Counted from the stretch's first letter, positions 33,342 through 42,460 are shown. The stretch is 64,000 bases of DNA from Streptomyces sp. 130 (GCF_007096885.1 NZ_VJNO01000005.1:62001-126000), one strand, 5' to 3'. Numbers and translations are program-made. Notes: generated from the sequence alone by a model not told the origin.

Positions 33342-33397
33342 TTGGAAAGCGTGTTGGGGGCAACCCCTCACGAGTTCGAATCTCGTATCCTCCGCCA
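33342..33397 (+). other. Right attachment site (attR), 56-bp tRNA-Ser copy
   Basis: Exact duplicate of the tRNA-Ser 3' half (8056-8111), from the anticodon loop to CCA. The 5' half of a tRNA is missing (upstream bases are unrelated), so it is not a functional tRNA gene. It bounds the 25.3-kb island. Confidence 0.93.
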
Positions 33398-33416
33398 GTG
33401 CCTCACCGGGCACGTT

Positions 33417-33454
33417 GTCGAAGGGCCCCACCGGTCGCGGGGGGGCCCTTCGAC
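33417..33454 (+). terminator. Hairpin behind attR
   Basis: GTCGAAGGGCCCC (33417-33429) pairs fully with GGGGCCCTTCGAC (33442-33454). A different hairpin stands at the same distance after each of the three tRNA-end copies in the window (8129, 11919, 33417). Confidence 0.65.
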
Positions 33455-33482
33455 GTGTGTGGCGGCGGTTCCGGAGCAGACC

Positions 33483-33531
33483 GCCGCCACCGGGGAAGCG
33501 CTTGACGCCCTCGCCCAGACGTCTGCGGCCC
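33483..33531 (+). pseudogene. 49-bp relaxase gene fragment
   Basis: Matches 19881-19929 inside the relaxase gene with two differences (GAAGTGCTCGAC against GAAGCGCTTGAC). It lies outside the right att site, directly before the second oxidoreductase copy. The fragment is too short to code for anything and is best read as debris of a related element. Confidence 0.75.
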
Positions 33532-33549
33532 CGTCTCACGGCCGTGGCC

Positions 33550-34464
33550 TCACCTTTCGATGGGCAGGTCCCTGGCCGCGTAGTACGCGTGCAGCGCCGC
33601 CTCGCTGCCGGAGCCCAGGGCGGTCATGATCCGCTGGAAGCGGGCGGAGCGGAGGTCGCCGGCCACGATGAGGCGGGGGTGCTGGGCGGTGGGTGGGCAG
33701 TAGCCGTCCGTGCCACGGATCAGGTCTCCGGGTGGGGCGGCGGGGGCGCTTCCCAGGCTGAGGAAGGCCGCGTCCGCCGTGACCGTGCGGTGGATACCGT
33801 CCCTTCCTACGGCCTCGGCCGACAGCTGGGCACCTTCTCCACCGTGCAGCGTCAGGTGATCTACGGGGAGGAGAGTGACTCGTGGGTCGTCGCGGATCTC
33901 GTCGGTCTTGTACGCGTCCGTCGCCGGGTACGCCACCAGAAGGCGCGTGTCCGTGGTCGGGTGGGCACGCAGGAAGGTGCCGATCGGACGGTCGCCGCCG
34001 AGGACGAGAAGGGTCCGGCCTCGGGCGTCGTCGGCGTCGGCCTGCCAGAGCACGGGCAGGGTCAGGCCGGCGGGGGCGGTGATCCAGGGCGCGTCACCGG
34101 GCTGGAGAGGGCCGACGCCCGTGGCGACGACGGCGTACGGGGCGGTGAGGGAAGCGCCCGTGTCCAACGTGGCGGCCACCTGGTCGTCGTCAGCGCGGAG
34201 CTCGGTGACGTACCGGCCGAGCGCGAGGCGGCACAGCTCCGTGCTCCTCAGCTCGGCAACGATGGCGTCGGCCAGCCCGGGGCCGCCGGTGTGGCCGCCG
34301 AGGACGTTGTTCAGGGCCGGAATCCGGTACAGGTTCCGGCACAGCCGGTCCGGCTCGACCAGAACCGAGCCCATGCCGACGCCGGCGGCCATACGTGCGG
34401 CAGCGCATCCGGCGGGGCCGCCGCCGATGATGATCAGATCCGTGTCGTGCAGCGTGTCGCCCAT
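33550..34464 (-). CDS. FAD-dependent oxidoreductase (copy 2)
   Basis: A 304-residue protein, the same length as the product at 21134-22048 and nearly identical: among the few differences are LALGRYV for LELGRYV, PGDAPW for PSEAPW, QADADDARG for RADADDAHG and LPIER for LPIKG. FAD motif IIIGGGPAGCAAARMAAGVG and the NAD(P) region are intact, so it should fold and work. It lies outside the island border, flanked by a relaxase fragment and a truncated isochorismatase end, indicating that a segment of a related element persists here. ATG 34464. Confidence 0.85.
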   Translation of the reverse strand: MGDTLHDTDLIIIGGGPAGCAAARMAAGVGMGSVLVEPDRLCRNLYRIPALNNVLGGHTGGPGLADAIVAELRSTELCRLALGRYVTELRADDDQVAATLDTGASLTAPYAVVATGVGPLQPGDAPWITAPAGLTLPVLWQADADDARGRTLLVLGGDRPIGTFLRAHPTTDTRLLVAYPATDAYKTDEIRDDPRVTLLPVDHLTLHGGEGAQLSAEAVGRDGIHRTVTADAAFLSLGSAPAAPPGDLIRGTDGYCPPTAQHPRLIVAGDLRSARFQRIMTALGSGSEAALHAYYAARDLPIER

Positions 34465-34468
34465 GGGG

Positions 34469-34560
34469 CTATTCCAGCACCGGGGCCCCTGCGTACGCGG
34501 TGAGTTGGCCGGCCACGCGGTCCGTGGTGACAAGTTGGCCGTTCCGGTCAGGCGGCGGGC
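34469..34560 (-). pseudogene. Isochorismatase-family hydrolase, 3' end only
   Basis: Homologous to the last 30 codons of the gene at 22053-22622 (ending LTAYAGAPVLE), including the stop at the same distance from the oxidoreductase start. A single base is missing in GGCCG-TTCCGG. The match stops abruptly at about 34560, which marks the end of the duplicated segment. Confidence 0.8.
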
Positions 34561-34699
34561 CATCCGACGCCGGCTGCCCAGCAGGTCGACATGGGCGACC
34601 CATGCTTGCGCATCGCCGCTCGAAGTCCGCCGGCAGCCACCCCCCGCCCGAGCAAACGGGGGTGAGCTGGGAACCCTGTAACAGCAGCGACGACGGCAA

Positions 34700-35875
34700 G
34701 GCGCTCCCCGCCGTGACCGGTGCTCCTCCCTGCAGCGGCTGTCTACAGGCTCGGCACGGGCTGCTCGAAGCGGCGGCGGCGCCGGCCGAAGGCCAGGGCG
34801 CGAAGGCTGCCGCGGATCTGGGGCCGCTCGTGGCATGGCACCGTCCGTTCGCTCATCCGGCGTTCCACGACGAGACGCCATTCGCCGCGGCGATCCGCGA
34901 GGCCGAGCTGATGGGCGTCATCGCCCGAGGCGCCCTCTCCCCGCTCGGTGCGGCGCTGTCGGCCGGGGACTCCGAGGAACTGACCGCCGCGTGCCGGCTC
35001 CTGCTGCCCGCGGCCACCGACACGGCCCGGTTCGGCGGCGATCTCACGGCCGTCGTCACCGGCACGCCCTCGGCACGCCTCGCGCAGTTTCTGGACGCGA
35101 CCGCGGACCGGGAGGTCAGCGGCACGGCCTCGCTCTGGCGGTTCAGCACCGCCAGCGTGCGCCGCGCACTGGACGCCGGTCACGCTCCGGACGAGATCTC
35201 GGTCGAGCTGACCGCCATCGCCGATGGGGCTCTGCCTCAGCCTCTGTCCTACCTCATCGCCGATGCCGCACGTCGCCACGGCCACGTGCGCATCGCCCCT
35301 GCCGCCTGCGTCATCCACGGCGACGAACCGGCGCTCCTGGCCGAACTCCGCGCGCACCGGGGCCTCTCCGCGCTCCGGGACTGCGGCCACGCACCCGTGG
35401 CCGAGGCACCGGACGGGACCGTACGCGTCGAGAGGGTGCCCCCTCGCCGGGCAGCCACCGTTCCGGCCCCGCGCAGGCTGTCGCCGAGGCCGGTACCGGA
35501 CGCCCGACGTACCGGGCGGCCAAGACACCGGCCGTCGCCGACTCGTGCGCCGTGGCGGCCCGGCTGCTGGCCGCCCCGCCGACCGCCCCGGAGCCCGATC
35601 CCTTCGGCACCGGGGTCCCCTTCGGCACGGATACCGAGGAGATCGTCGCCTGGTACGCGACACAGCTGACGTACACGGACGTCCGCCAGCTCGCCCACGC
35701 CATCGACACCGGCACGGCCATCGCCGTCGGATACACCGCCGCTTCGGGAAGCCACACCGTGCGCACCCTCAGCCGCATCCGACTCGATCCGCCCCACCTC
35801 GAAGCCTGGTGCCGTCTGCGGGACGCCGAACGCGTCTTCACGCTGTCCCGTGTTCACCACGTCATGCCCGCGTAG
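34700..35875 (+). pseudogene. Helicase-associated (XPB/Ssl2-like N-terminal) domain protein, truncated and frameshifted
   Basis: The translated piece contains FGGDLTAVVTGTPSARLAQF, then ASLWRFSTASVRRALDAGHA and LPQPLSYLIADAARRHGHVR, the pattern of the large actinobacterial helicase-associated proteins. Around 35440-35490 the reading moves to another frame, which continues to VFTLSRVHHVMPA and a stop at 35875. Only the C-terminal half is here: the family is usually about 700-800 residues, and the 5' part is cut off where element debris ends (34560). It may be a chromosomal gene broken by integration events or a passenger. Confidence 0.65.
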
Positions 35876-36016
35876 GCAGACCGGGCCATGCAGTGGTGCG
35901 GCGGCCCGGGGACCGGTGGGTGTCGTGCGCCCGGCGGTTTCGGCCCGGGCCCCCGGGCGAACGTGGGAGAGCGTGTGGGGGCAGCGCGCACGGGGCGTCC
36001 GGTCGGCGGGGCGGGT

Positions 36017-37819
36017 TTACGCCACTGCCGTCAGCTGGGGGGCCGTGTCGCGGGAGGGGAGGGTGACGGTGTGGGCGCAGTCCCGGAGGAGGAGCGGGAT
36101 CGCCAGGTGGGAGGGGGTCGGTTCGTCGGCCAGGTTGTGGTCGAGGAGGGTGTCGAAGAGGCGCTCCACGTCCGAGGGGGCGAGGCCGGTGGCGGCGCAG
36201 GCCTGGGGGATGTCGTGGACGGCGGCCGGATGCAGCGCGAGTGCCCGGGTGAACTCCAGGGCCTCGACGGGCAGGTGGGCGTAGGAGAGGGCCAGGACGG
36301 ACATCAGGTCGCGGTCCGCGGTGCGCAGGAAGCCGGCCCGGCCCCCGCTCGTGCGCAGGCGTGCCGCCACGTCCGGCACGGTCCACGAGGGGCGGTCCCG
36401 CAGGCGGGTCGCCGCGATGCGCAGGGCCAGCGGGTGGTGCCCGCACAGGGCGACCGTGCGGCTCAGGAACGGGTCCGTGCGGGTGTCCCCCGCGACCCGC
36501 TGGAAGAGGGCCTCCGCCTCCGCCGGGGCCAGCGGGCCCAGGGGCAGCGAGAGGGCGCCGTCCATCGCGGTGAGCTTGCGGCGGGTGGTGATCAGGGTGA
36601 GGGTGTCGCCCGCGCCGGGCAGGAGCGGGGCCACCTGGGCCGCGTCGGCGGCGTTGTCGATGACGAGCAGGGCGCGCCGGCCCGCGAGGCGGGACCGCCA
36701 GATGGCGCTGCGCTCGGCCAGGCCGGCCGGCAGGCTGCCGGGCTCGACGCCGTCGGAGCGCAGCAGCACCCCCAGCGCCTCCTCGGGAGCCAGCGGAGCG
36801 CGCACGGGGCTGTAACCGTGCAGGTCGACGTAGTACTGGCCGTCGAGGTGGTCCGCGGTGCGGCGGTGCGCGTAATGGACGGCGAGTGCCGTCTTGCCGA
36901 TGCCGCCCATGCCGTCGATCACGACCGTGCGGGGGGAACCGGCGCCCGGGTCGTCGAGGGCCCGGTCGAGCCGCGCCAGCTCGGCGGCGCGGCCCGTGAA
37001 GTCGGGCAGGTCGCGCGGCAGGTAGTTGTCCCGGACGGAGCGGACGACGGGGAGCCGGCCGGGCGCGGGCGTCCGGCGCTGCAGCTGGGGGGCGTCCGCG
37101 AGGATCTCCGTCTGCAGGCGGCGCAGCCGGGGGCCGGGTTCCAGGCCCAGCTCGTCCGCGAGCAGCCGGCGGCCCTCGTCGTAGACGGCGAGCGCGTCGG
37201 CCTGCCGGCCGCTCCGGTACAGCGCGAGCATCAGGCTGCCGCGCAGGGCGTCGCGCAAGGGGTGCCTGCTGGTCAGCGCGGACAGCTCGGCCACCAGGGA
37301 GCCCGTTTCACCGGCCGCGAGCCGCAGCTCCATCAACTCCTCGACGGCGGTCAGCCGCTGCTCGTCGAGCCCGGCCGCGACGGCGGTCACCAACGGGCAG
37401 TCGATGTCGGCGAAGGCGGCGCCGCGCCACAGGTCGACCGCCGCCTGCAGCAGCCGCATCGCCTCGGCGTCGCGGCCCTCCCGCCGGGCGGTGCGGGCCG
37501 CCCGGACCCAGTCCGTGAAACGCTGCGCGTCCACCGCGTCGGCGGGTACGTCCAGCCGGTAGCCCACGTCCACCGTGATGAGCCCGGCGCCCTCGGAGCC
37601 GGTCAGGGCGGCGCGCAGATCGCGGATCGCGTTGTGCACCTGGTGGCGGGCGGACGCGGGCGGGTCCTCCCACAATTCGTCCACCAGGACGTCCATGGAC
37701 ACCGCGTGTCCCGCGTTCAGCAGAAGGAGCGCGAGAAGCCGGCGGCGACGCATTCCACGCAGCCGGACCGGCGCCCCCGACTCACGTACTTCCACCGGAC
37801 CCAGAACCAGGAAATCCAT
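36017..37819 (-). CDS. SARP-family regulator with NB-ARC ATPase domain
   Basis: A 600-residue activator of the AfsR/SARP group. Residues 1-90 form the OmpR-like DNA-binding domain (MDFLVLGPVEVRESGAPVRL, then RRRLLALLLLNAGHAVS), 95-245 the bacterial transcriptional activator domain (DAQRFTDWVRAARTARREGR, EPGPRLRRLQTEIL), and 265-530 an NB-ARC switch with Walker A VVIDGMGGIGKTALAVHYAH and Walker B RRALLVIDNA. No tetratricopeptide tail is present. It reads away from the UbiA gene; the shared 230-base spacer has a duplicated 61-bp unit. It most likely activates the biosynthetic cluster. Confidence 0.9.
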   Translation of the reverse strand: MDFLVLGPVEVRESGAPVRLRGMRRRRLLALLLLNAGHAVSMDVLVDELWEDPPASARHQVHNAIRDLRAALTGSEGAGLITVDVGYRLDVPADAVDAQRFTDWVRAARTARREGRDAEAMRLLQAAVDLWRGAAFADIDCPLVTAVAAGLDEQRLTAVEELMELRLAAGETGSLVAELSALTSRHPLRDALRGSLMLALYRSGRQADALAVYDEGRRLLADELGLEPGPRLRRLQTEILADAPQLQRRTPAPGRLPVVRSVRDNYLPRDLPDFTGRAAELARLDRALDDPGAGSPRTVVIDGMGGIGKTALAVHYAHRRTADHLDGQYYVDLHGYSPVRAPLAPEEALGVLLRSDGVEPGSLPAGLAERSAIWRSRLAGRRALLVIDNAADAAQVAPLLPGAGDTLTLITTRRKLTAMDGALSLPLGPLAPAEAEALFQRVAGDTRTDPFLSRTVALCGHHPLALRIAATRLRDRPSWTVPDVAARLRTSGGRAGFLRTADRDLMSVLALSYAHLPVEALEFTRALALHPAAVHDIPQACAATGLAPSDVERLFDTLLDHNLADEPTPSHLAIPLLLRDCAHTVTLPSRDTAPQLTAVA

Positions 37820-37895
37820 CTCCCGTCACCCCCGACGTTTCCCCATCGTGCAGCGTGATTACGACACCGACGACGCTAGGCGCGCGGGGTTCCCC

Positions 37896-38024
37896 CGTTC
37901 AATGTGAGTACTCCCCAAGGCACACGCCGTACCTCCGAAGTGACACGTCGGAACGGTGATTGCCGTTCAACGGGAGTACTCCCCAAGGCACACGCCATAC
38001 CTCCGAAGTGACACGTCGGAACGG
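37896..38024. promoter_or_regulatory. Duplicated 61-bp unit in the SARP-UbiA divergent promoter
   Basis: The unit at 37896-37956 recurs at 37964-38024 with 3 differences in 61; conserved parts include GAGTACTCCCCAAGGCACAC and TACCTCCGAAGTGACACGTC, GGAACGG. The palindrome GGGAGTACTCCC is complete in the second copy and weaker in the first. A TAGGTT at 38038-38043 lies seven bases before the UbiA ATG, so a leaderless transcript is possible. SARP activators bind direct repeats upstream of -10 elements; the repeat may serve that or a second regulator. Confidence 0.7.
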
Positions 38025-38049
38025 CGAATTCCAGCCTTAGGTTCCCCCC

Positions 38050-39024
38050 ATGACACAGGCCCTTACGCCTCGCCTCTCCACCACGTCCACCGACGACTAC
38101 GGCGTGTTCGACGCGCCCTGGTCCTCCCTCCTCTCGACGGTCCGCACCGTGCGGCTGTGCCTTCGGGAGGCCCGGCCGCTCGTGCAGGTGATGTTCGTCC
38201 TGCGGTTCGTCACCGGCGCGCTCCTGACGGCGTCCGCCGCGCACCAGCGCCCCGACGCCCCGCACCTGGCCGTCGGCGCGGCGGCCTGGTGGGCGGCGAC
38301 GGTGAGCGTGTACGTGTTCAACGGGGTGAGCGACCTGTGCGAGGACCGGGCCAACGGGTCCCGGCGCCCGCTGGCCGGCGGCCTGCTGACCGAGGCGGCG
38401 GCCCGCCGGGCCGTGGTGGTGACCGCGGTGGCCGGGCTGCTCCTCGGCTGCGCAGCGGGGTGGCGGGTGGCCGAGGCCGCCGCCGTCTTCCTCGCCCTGG
38501 GGTACGCCTACTCCGCGCCGCGGATCGCCGCCAAGTGCCGTTCCTGGTCGGCCTCCGCGGTCACCTGCGCCGCCGCCGTGACCACCTATCTCGCCGGGAT
38601 CGCGTCCTCCGGCAGCCCGCTCAGCGCCGAGGCGACCGTCTTCGCCCTGGTGCTCTCGCTCGGTGTCGGGCTGATCGCGGCCGTCGCCAAGGACCTCGGC
38701 AGCACCCGGGGGGACGCGCTCGCCGGCCGGCGCACCCTCGCCGTCGTGCGCGGCGAGCACAGCGCCCGGCGCTTCTGCGCCGTCTCCGGTGTCACCCTGA
38801 CCCTCGCCCTGACGGCCGGCGCCCTGTGGGTGCACGAGGTGCCGCTCGACGCCGCCGCCGTCGTCTTCGCCGCGGGCGCCCTGTGCGTGGCGGGACGCTG
38901 CCGGGCGCCCCGGCCGGGGGACCAGCGGATCGCGGGAGGCGGTCACCGTGCCCCGTACCGCAGCTGGATGGTCACGCAGTACGCCGTCCATCTGTCCGCG
39001 CTGGCGGCGATCGTCCTGGTCTGA
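38050..39024 (+). CDS. UbiA-family prenyltransferase
   Basis: A 324-residue integral membrane protein with about eight hydrophobic segments. The two Asp-rich motifs of UbiA enzymes are there: FNGVSDLCEDRANGSRRPLA (NxxxDxxxDxxxxxRRP) and AVAKDLGSTRGDALAGRRTL (DxxxxxGDxxxG). These bind the Mg-prenyl-diphosphate. No prenyl diphosphate synthase gene is in the window, so the donor would come from general metabolism. There is no clear ribosome-binding site before ATG 38050, consistent with a leaderless message. Role in the cluster is unclear: late tailoring or lipid anchoring are options. Confidence 0.85.
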   Translation: MTQALTPRLSTTSTDDYGVFDAPWSSLLSTVRTVRLCLREARPLVQVMFVLRFVTGALLTASAAHQRPDAPHLAVGAAAWWAATVSVYVFNGVSDLCEDRANGSRRPLAGGLLTEAAARRAVVVTAVAGLLLGCAAGWRVAEAAAVFLALGYAYSAPRIAAKCRSWSASAVTCAAAVTTYLAGIASSGSPLSAEATVFALVLSLGVGLIAAVAKDLGSTRGDALAGRRTLAVVRGEHSARRFCAVSGVTLTLALTAGALWVHEVPLDAAAVVFAAGALCVAGRCRAPRPGDQRIAGGGHRAPYRSWMVTQYAVHLSALAAIVLV

Positions 39025-39156
39025 GCCTTGCGGCCGGCCCCCTTCGGGGCTCGCCTTTCGGCAGGTGGCTCAAATAGTATGATCCACGCCGGGCGGGTAA
39101 TTCGGGGGGAGTTGGGCCGTCCCGGTCCCGCTGACTCCCCATAGCGAGGGGGCACC

Positions 39157-40239
39157 GTGGAACTCTCAGCCGACCCGGCAATCGAGCGGTCCCGTCTGGT
39201 CGACTCCGCCGTCGCCCGCTACGCCGAGGGCCTGCGCAAGACCACCAACCCGCTGGTCCTGCGTCCGGAGCTGTGGGTCTCCTGCGAGAAGCAGGGCCGG
39301 CAGATACTCGGTGAGTGCATCGCCACTCTGCACGGAACGCCGGTACAGGTCGCCGCGGAGGCCGAACTCACCTCGATGGCGCTCGGAGTGCAGCGCTCCT
39401 TCGAGAAGGTCTCGCCGATCGACTCGGTGCACGCGGCCCGCGTGCTGTTCGACGTGGCGGTCGAGACGATGACGGAGGCCGCCGCCCAGCTCCCTCCCGA
39501 CGTCGCGCTCTCCCGCTTCCTGACCGCCGTGCGGATGCTGCACGAGGGCATCTTCGCGCGGGTCAGCGCCGCGGCCATCGGCTACGAGTCGGTGACCCTG
39601 CGCGGCGTCGGCCAGGCCAGCACCGCCCGCCGCCACCAGCTCGCCCGCGACCTGCACGATCACATCGGCAGCAGCATCAGCCTGGCGCTGCGCTGCCTCG
39701 ACCTGTACGTCATGGAGCAGGAGAAGGGCGTCGCCTCCACGCGCGACCGGCTCCAGGACGCCCGGCAGGCACTGCGTGACGTCTTCACCTTCACCCGCAC
39801 CATGGTCAGCGGACTGCGCGTCAACGAGCTGCACGACGGGCTGAAGGAGGAGATCGACGCGTACAGCGCCGCCGCCTCCGACCGGCCGGCCGAAGTCGTC
39901 TCGCGTATCGACGGCGACGAGTCCTGGCTGCCCGAACACACCCGCCAGGAACTGTTCCTCGTGGTCCGCGAAGCCCTGCGCAACGCGTTCGCCCACGCCA
40001 GGGCCGGCCGTATCGACATCCTCGTCAGCCTCTTCCCCGACGCCGCGCACGCCACCGTCACCGATGACGGGGTCGGGCTCCCGCCCGCACGCGACGGCAA
40101 GGGCGACGGCACCGGTCTCACCGCCATGCGGCAGCGGGTGACCGCCCTCGGCGGGACGCTGGAGCTGATCAGCGAGCCCGGCCGGGGGACGCGCGTCCAG
40201 CTCCGCATCCCGCTGGACGGCACCCGGGAGGACTGCTGA
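39157..40239 (+). CDS. Sensor histidine kinase
   Basis: A 360-residue cytosolic kinase with no membrane segment. The HisKA_3 dimerisation helix RHQLARDLHDHIGSSISLAL carries the phospho-acceptor His at 167. The ATPase domain follows with N box LVVREALRNAFAHARAGRI, G1 ATVTDDGVGLP and G2 GTGLTAMRQRVTALGGTL. The N-terminal 150 residues are an unrecognised helical input domain. Overlaps the response regulator by one base (TGATG). Typical NarL-type pair placed inside the cluster. Confidence 0.9.
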   Translation: MELSADPAIERSRLVDSAVARYAEGLRKTTNPLVLRPELWVSCEKQGRQILGECIATLHGTPVQVAAEAELTSMALGVQRSFEKVSPIDSVHAARVLFDVAVETMTEAAAQLPPDVALSRFLTAVRMLHEGIFARVSAAAIGYESVTLRGVGQASTARRHQLARDLHDHIGSSISLALRCLDLYVMEQEKGVASTRDRLQDARQALRDVFTFTRTMVSGLRVNELHDGLKEEIDAYSAAASDRPAEVVSRIDGDESWLPEHTRQELFLVVREALRNAFAHARAGRIDILVSLFPDAAHATVTDDGVGLPPARDGKGDGTGLTAMRQRVTALGGTLELISEPGRGTRVQLRIPLDGTREDC

Positions 40240-40886
40240 TGGACGCGGAAGCGGCCGAATCCCGTGACATCCGGGTGCTCGCCGTCGACGACCACCGCCT
40301 GCTGCGCGAGGCACTGTGCGAACTCCTGGAGATGTACGAGGGGCTGACGGTCGTCGCGCAGGCCGACGACGGCCCCGGCGGGGTACGGATGGCGGGCCTG
40401 CACCGGCCGGACCTCGTGCTGCTCGACGTGGAGATGCCGGGGCCCGGCCCGCTCGCCAACCTGCGCGGAATCCGCCAGGCGGCGCCCGAGGCCCGGGTGA
40501 TCATCCTGACGATGCACGACAACCGCCAGCTGATCGACGCGCTGCTGTCCGCGGGTGCCGTGGGCTACCTCCACAAGGAGGCCGACCGGGAGGTCCTGGT
40601 CTCCGCGATCCGCAGCGCGATGTCGGGCGGCACGACGATGTTCCTGCCGCGCAAGCAGAACCCCTCGGGCCCCGAGCGGGAGCCCGCCGCCGCCGGCACG
40701 CTCACCCTCCGGGAGCAGGAGCTGATGGAGCTGGTCGCCCAGGGCCTGAGCAACCGCCAGATCGGGAGCCGGCTCGGGATCACCGAGGGCACGGTCAAGC
40801 GCCACCTGCGGAACATCTTCGACAAGCTCGGCGCCAGCTCCCGGCTGGACGCGGTCAACCGGATGCTGCCGCACCGGCGTTACTGA
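40239..40886 (+). CDS. LuxR/NarL-type response regulator
   Basis: A 215-residue regulator: receiver domain VLAVDDHRLLREALCELLEM with phosphorylatable Asp63 in VLLDVEMPGPG and Lys in VGYLHKEAD, then a LuxR-type HTH (LTLREQELMELVAQGLSNRQ, then IGSRLGITEGTVKRHLRNIF). It pairs with the upstream kinase. It ends seven bases into the stop region of the convergent MFS gene (overlap of 7 at 40880). Confidence 0.93.
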   Translation: MDAEAAESRDIRVLAVDDHRLLREALCELLEMYEGLTVVAQADDGPGGVRMAGLHRPDLVLLDVEMPGPGPLANLRGIRQAAPEARVIILTMHDNRQLIDALLSAGAVGYLHKEADREVLVSAIRSAMSGGTTMFLPRKQNPSGPEREPAAAGTLTLREQELMELVAQGLSNRQIGSRLGITEGTVKRHLRNIFDKLGASSRLDAVNRMLPHRRY

Positions 40887-42460
40887 TCCGCCCGGGCCCG
40901 CGCGGCCTTCTCCCGGCGGTCGGCGATCAGCAGGGCTGCGGCCGGGGCGAGGGTGAGCGCGTACACGGCCAGCAGCAGGCCGAAGGAGTCGGCGAACGCG
41001 GCCGGCACGAGCCCGTGACGGGACTCCGCGGCACGGTCCAGGACGACCGTGACCACGGCCAGGGCGAAGGTGCCGCCGATCCGCTGGACCAGGTTGAGCT
41101 GCGCGGAGGCGTCGGGGATGGAGCGCGGCTCGACCGACTCGAAGGCGCGGGTCATGGCCGGCACGATGGTCAGACCCGTGCCCAGGCCCCGGACCGCGAG
41201 CGCCGCGCACAGCAGCACGTACGACGTGCTGGACGACAGGGCCGTCAGGGGGGCGGTGGCCAGCATGGTGAGGAGGATTCCGATCACCACGGTGGTGCCG
41301 CCGCCGATCTTCTTCATGATCGGACGGCACGCGAGGCCCGCGACGACGACCCCGGTGCCGCCGGCCGACATCAGCAGCCCGGTGGTGACGGCGCTCTCGC
41401 CGCGCGCCGACTCGAAGTACAGCGGGATCAGCATCATCGGGGAGAACAGGACGAAGCCGAGGCAGAAGATGTTGATCGCGGCCGTGCGGTAGACGCGGTG
41501 CGCGAACAGCCGCAGGTCCAGCAGCGGTGTCGCGGAGCGCAGTTGGTGGCGTACGAAGACGATGCCGCTCACCACGGCCAGCACCAGCGGCACGAGCGTC
41601 GCCGGGTGCGCGGACAGCCCGGTCTCGGAGAAGGAATGCACGGCGAGGACGACCCCGACCGTGCAGGCGGCGGCGGTCAGCAGCCCCAGTACGTCGAGCG
41701 GGCGGCGGCCACCGTCGGCGGCGGCCGGGGCGTCCTTGCGGACGCGGCGCAGCGCCACCACCAACAGCACCACGCACAGCGGGATGTTGACGGCGTACAC
41801 CGCCCACCAGCCCCAGGCGTTGACCAGGAGACCGCCGACGGTGGGGCCGAGCAGCGGGCTGATCAGCATGACGCTGCCGTTCAACGCCTGCACCTGGCCG
41901 AGGCGTTCCCGCGGCATACCGCTGGTGAGCAGCATGGTGGCCACCGGGACCAGCACACCGGCGGCGGCGCCGGACAGGCCGCGCGCGGCGATCAGTTCGG
42001 GCAGGGTCGTGCTGAGGGCGCAGGCCGCCGACCCGGCCCCGAACACGGCGACGGAGGCGATGAAGGTGCGCCGGATGCCGAACCGGGAGGCCAGCCAGCC
42101 CGCCGCCGGCATCAGGGCGACCAGGGCCAGCAGATAGGCGGTGACGACCCACTGCACCTGGGTGATGGCGCCGAAGCGGGCGGAGGTGTCGGCCAGCGAG
42201 ACGTTGACGATGGTGGTGTCGAGCTGGGCGAGGAAGGCCCCGCCCACGGCGACGGCGACGGTGAGGATCGCGGTGCGGGTGGCCGCTGCCGCCGCGGCGT
42301 CGCGGCCGGCCGCCTGCCTCCCGTCCGCGGCGGCGTCGGGCGCGGTACCCGGGCCGGCCTCGTGCGCCGGAGAGGTCGGGTCCGGGGCGGGCACGGGCTC
42401 CGCCCCGGGGGTCGGGTCCGCAGCCGGCGCCGGGGGCTCGGTTCTCTGGTCCAGGGACAT
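40880..42460 (-). CDS. MFS exporter, DHA2 (14-helix) type
   Basis: A 526-residue transporter. After a Pro/Ala-rich cytosolic leader of about 55 residues come 14 hydrophobic helices. Motif A-like GWLASRFGIRRTFIASVAVF and TTIVNVSL (motif D1-like, after LAQLD) mark the EmrB/QacA drug:proton antiporters. As last gene of the long minus-strand biosynthetic run it likely exports the product or gives self-resistance alongside the ABC pair. ATG 42460. Confidence 0.88.
   Translation of the reverse strand: MSLDQRTEPPAPAADPTPGAEPVPAPDPTSPAHEAGPGTAPDAAADGRQAAGRDAAAAAATRTAILTVAVAVGGAFLAQLDTTIVNVSLADTSARFGAITQVQWVVTAYLLALVALMPAAGWLASRFGIRRTFIASVAVFGAGSAACALSTTLPELIAARGLSGAAAGVLVPVATMLLTSGMPRERLGQVQALNGSVMLISPLLGPTVGGLLVNAWGWWAVYAVNIPLCVVLLVVALRRVRKDAPAAADGGRRPLDVLGLLTAAACTVGVVLAVHSFSETGLSAHPATLVPLVLAVVSGIVFVRHQLRSATPLLDLRLFAHRVYRTAAINIFCLGFVLFSPMMLIPLYFESARGESAVTTGLLMSAGGTGVVVAGLACRPIMKKIGGGTTVVIGILLTMLATAPLTALSSSTSYVLLCAALAVRGLGTGLTIVPAMTRAFESVEPRSIPDASAQLNLVQRIGGTFALAVVTVVLDRAAESRHGLVPAAFADSFGLLLAVYALTLAPAAALLIADRREKAARARADQ

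Noticed and set aside
33342..33397. Second tRNA-Ser gene
   Set aside because: Only the 3' half is present; the acceptor 5' strand and D arm are missing, so it is an attachment-site copy.
12000..33400. Self-transmissible AICE with FtsK-type TraB
   Set aside because: No FtsK/SpoIIIE-type ATPase found; mobilization genes are MobC and a relaxase, and replication and integrase genes are damaged.
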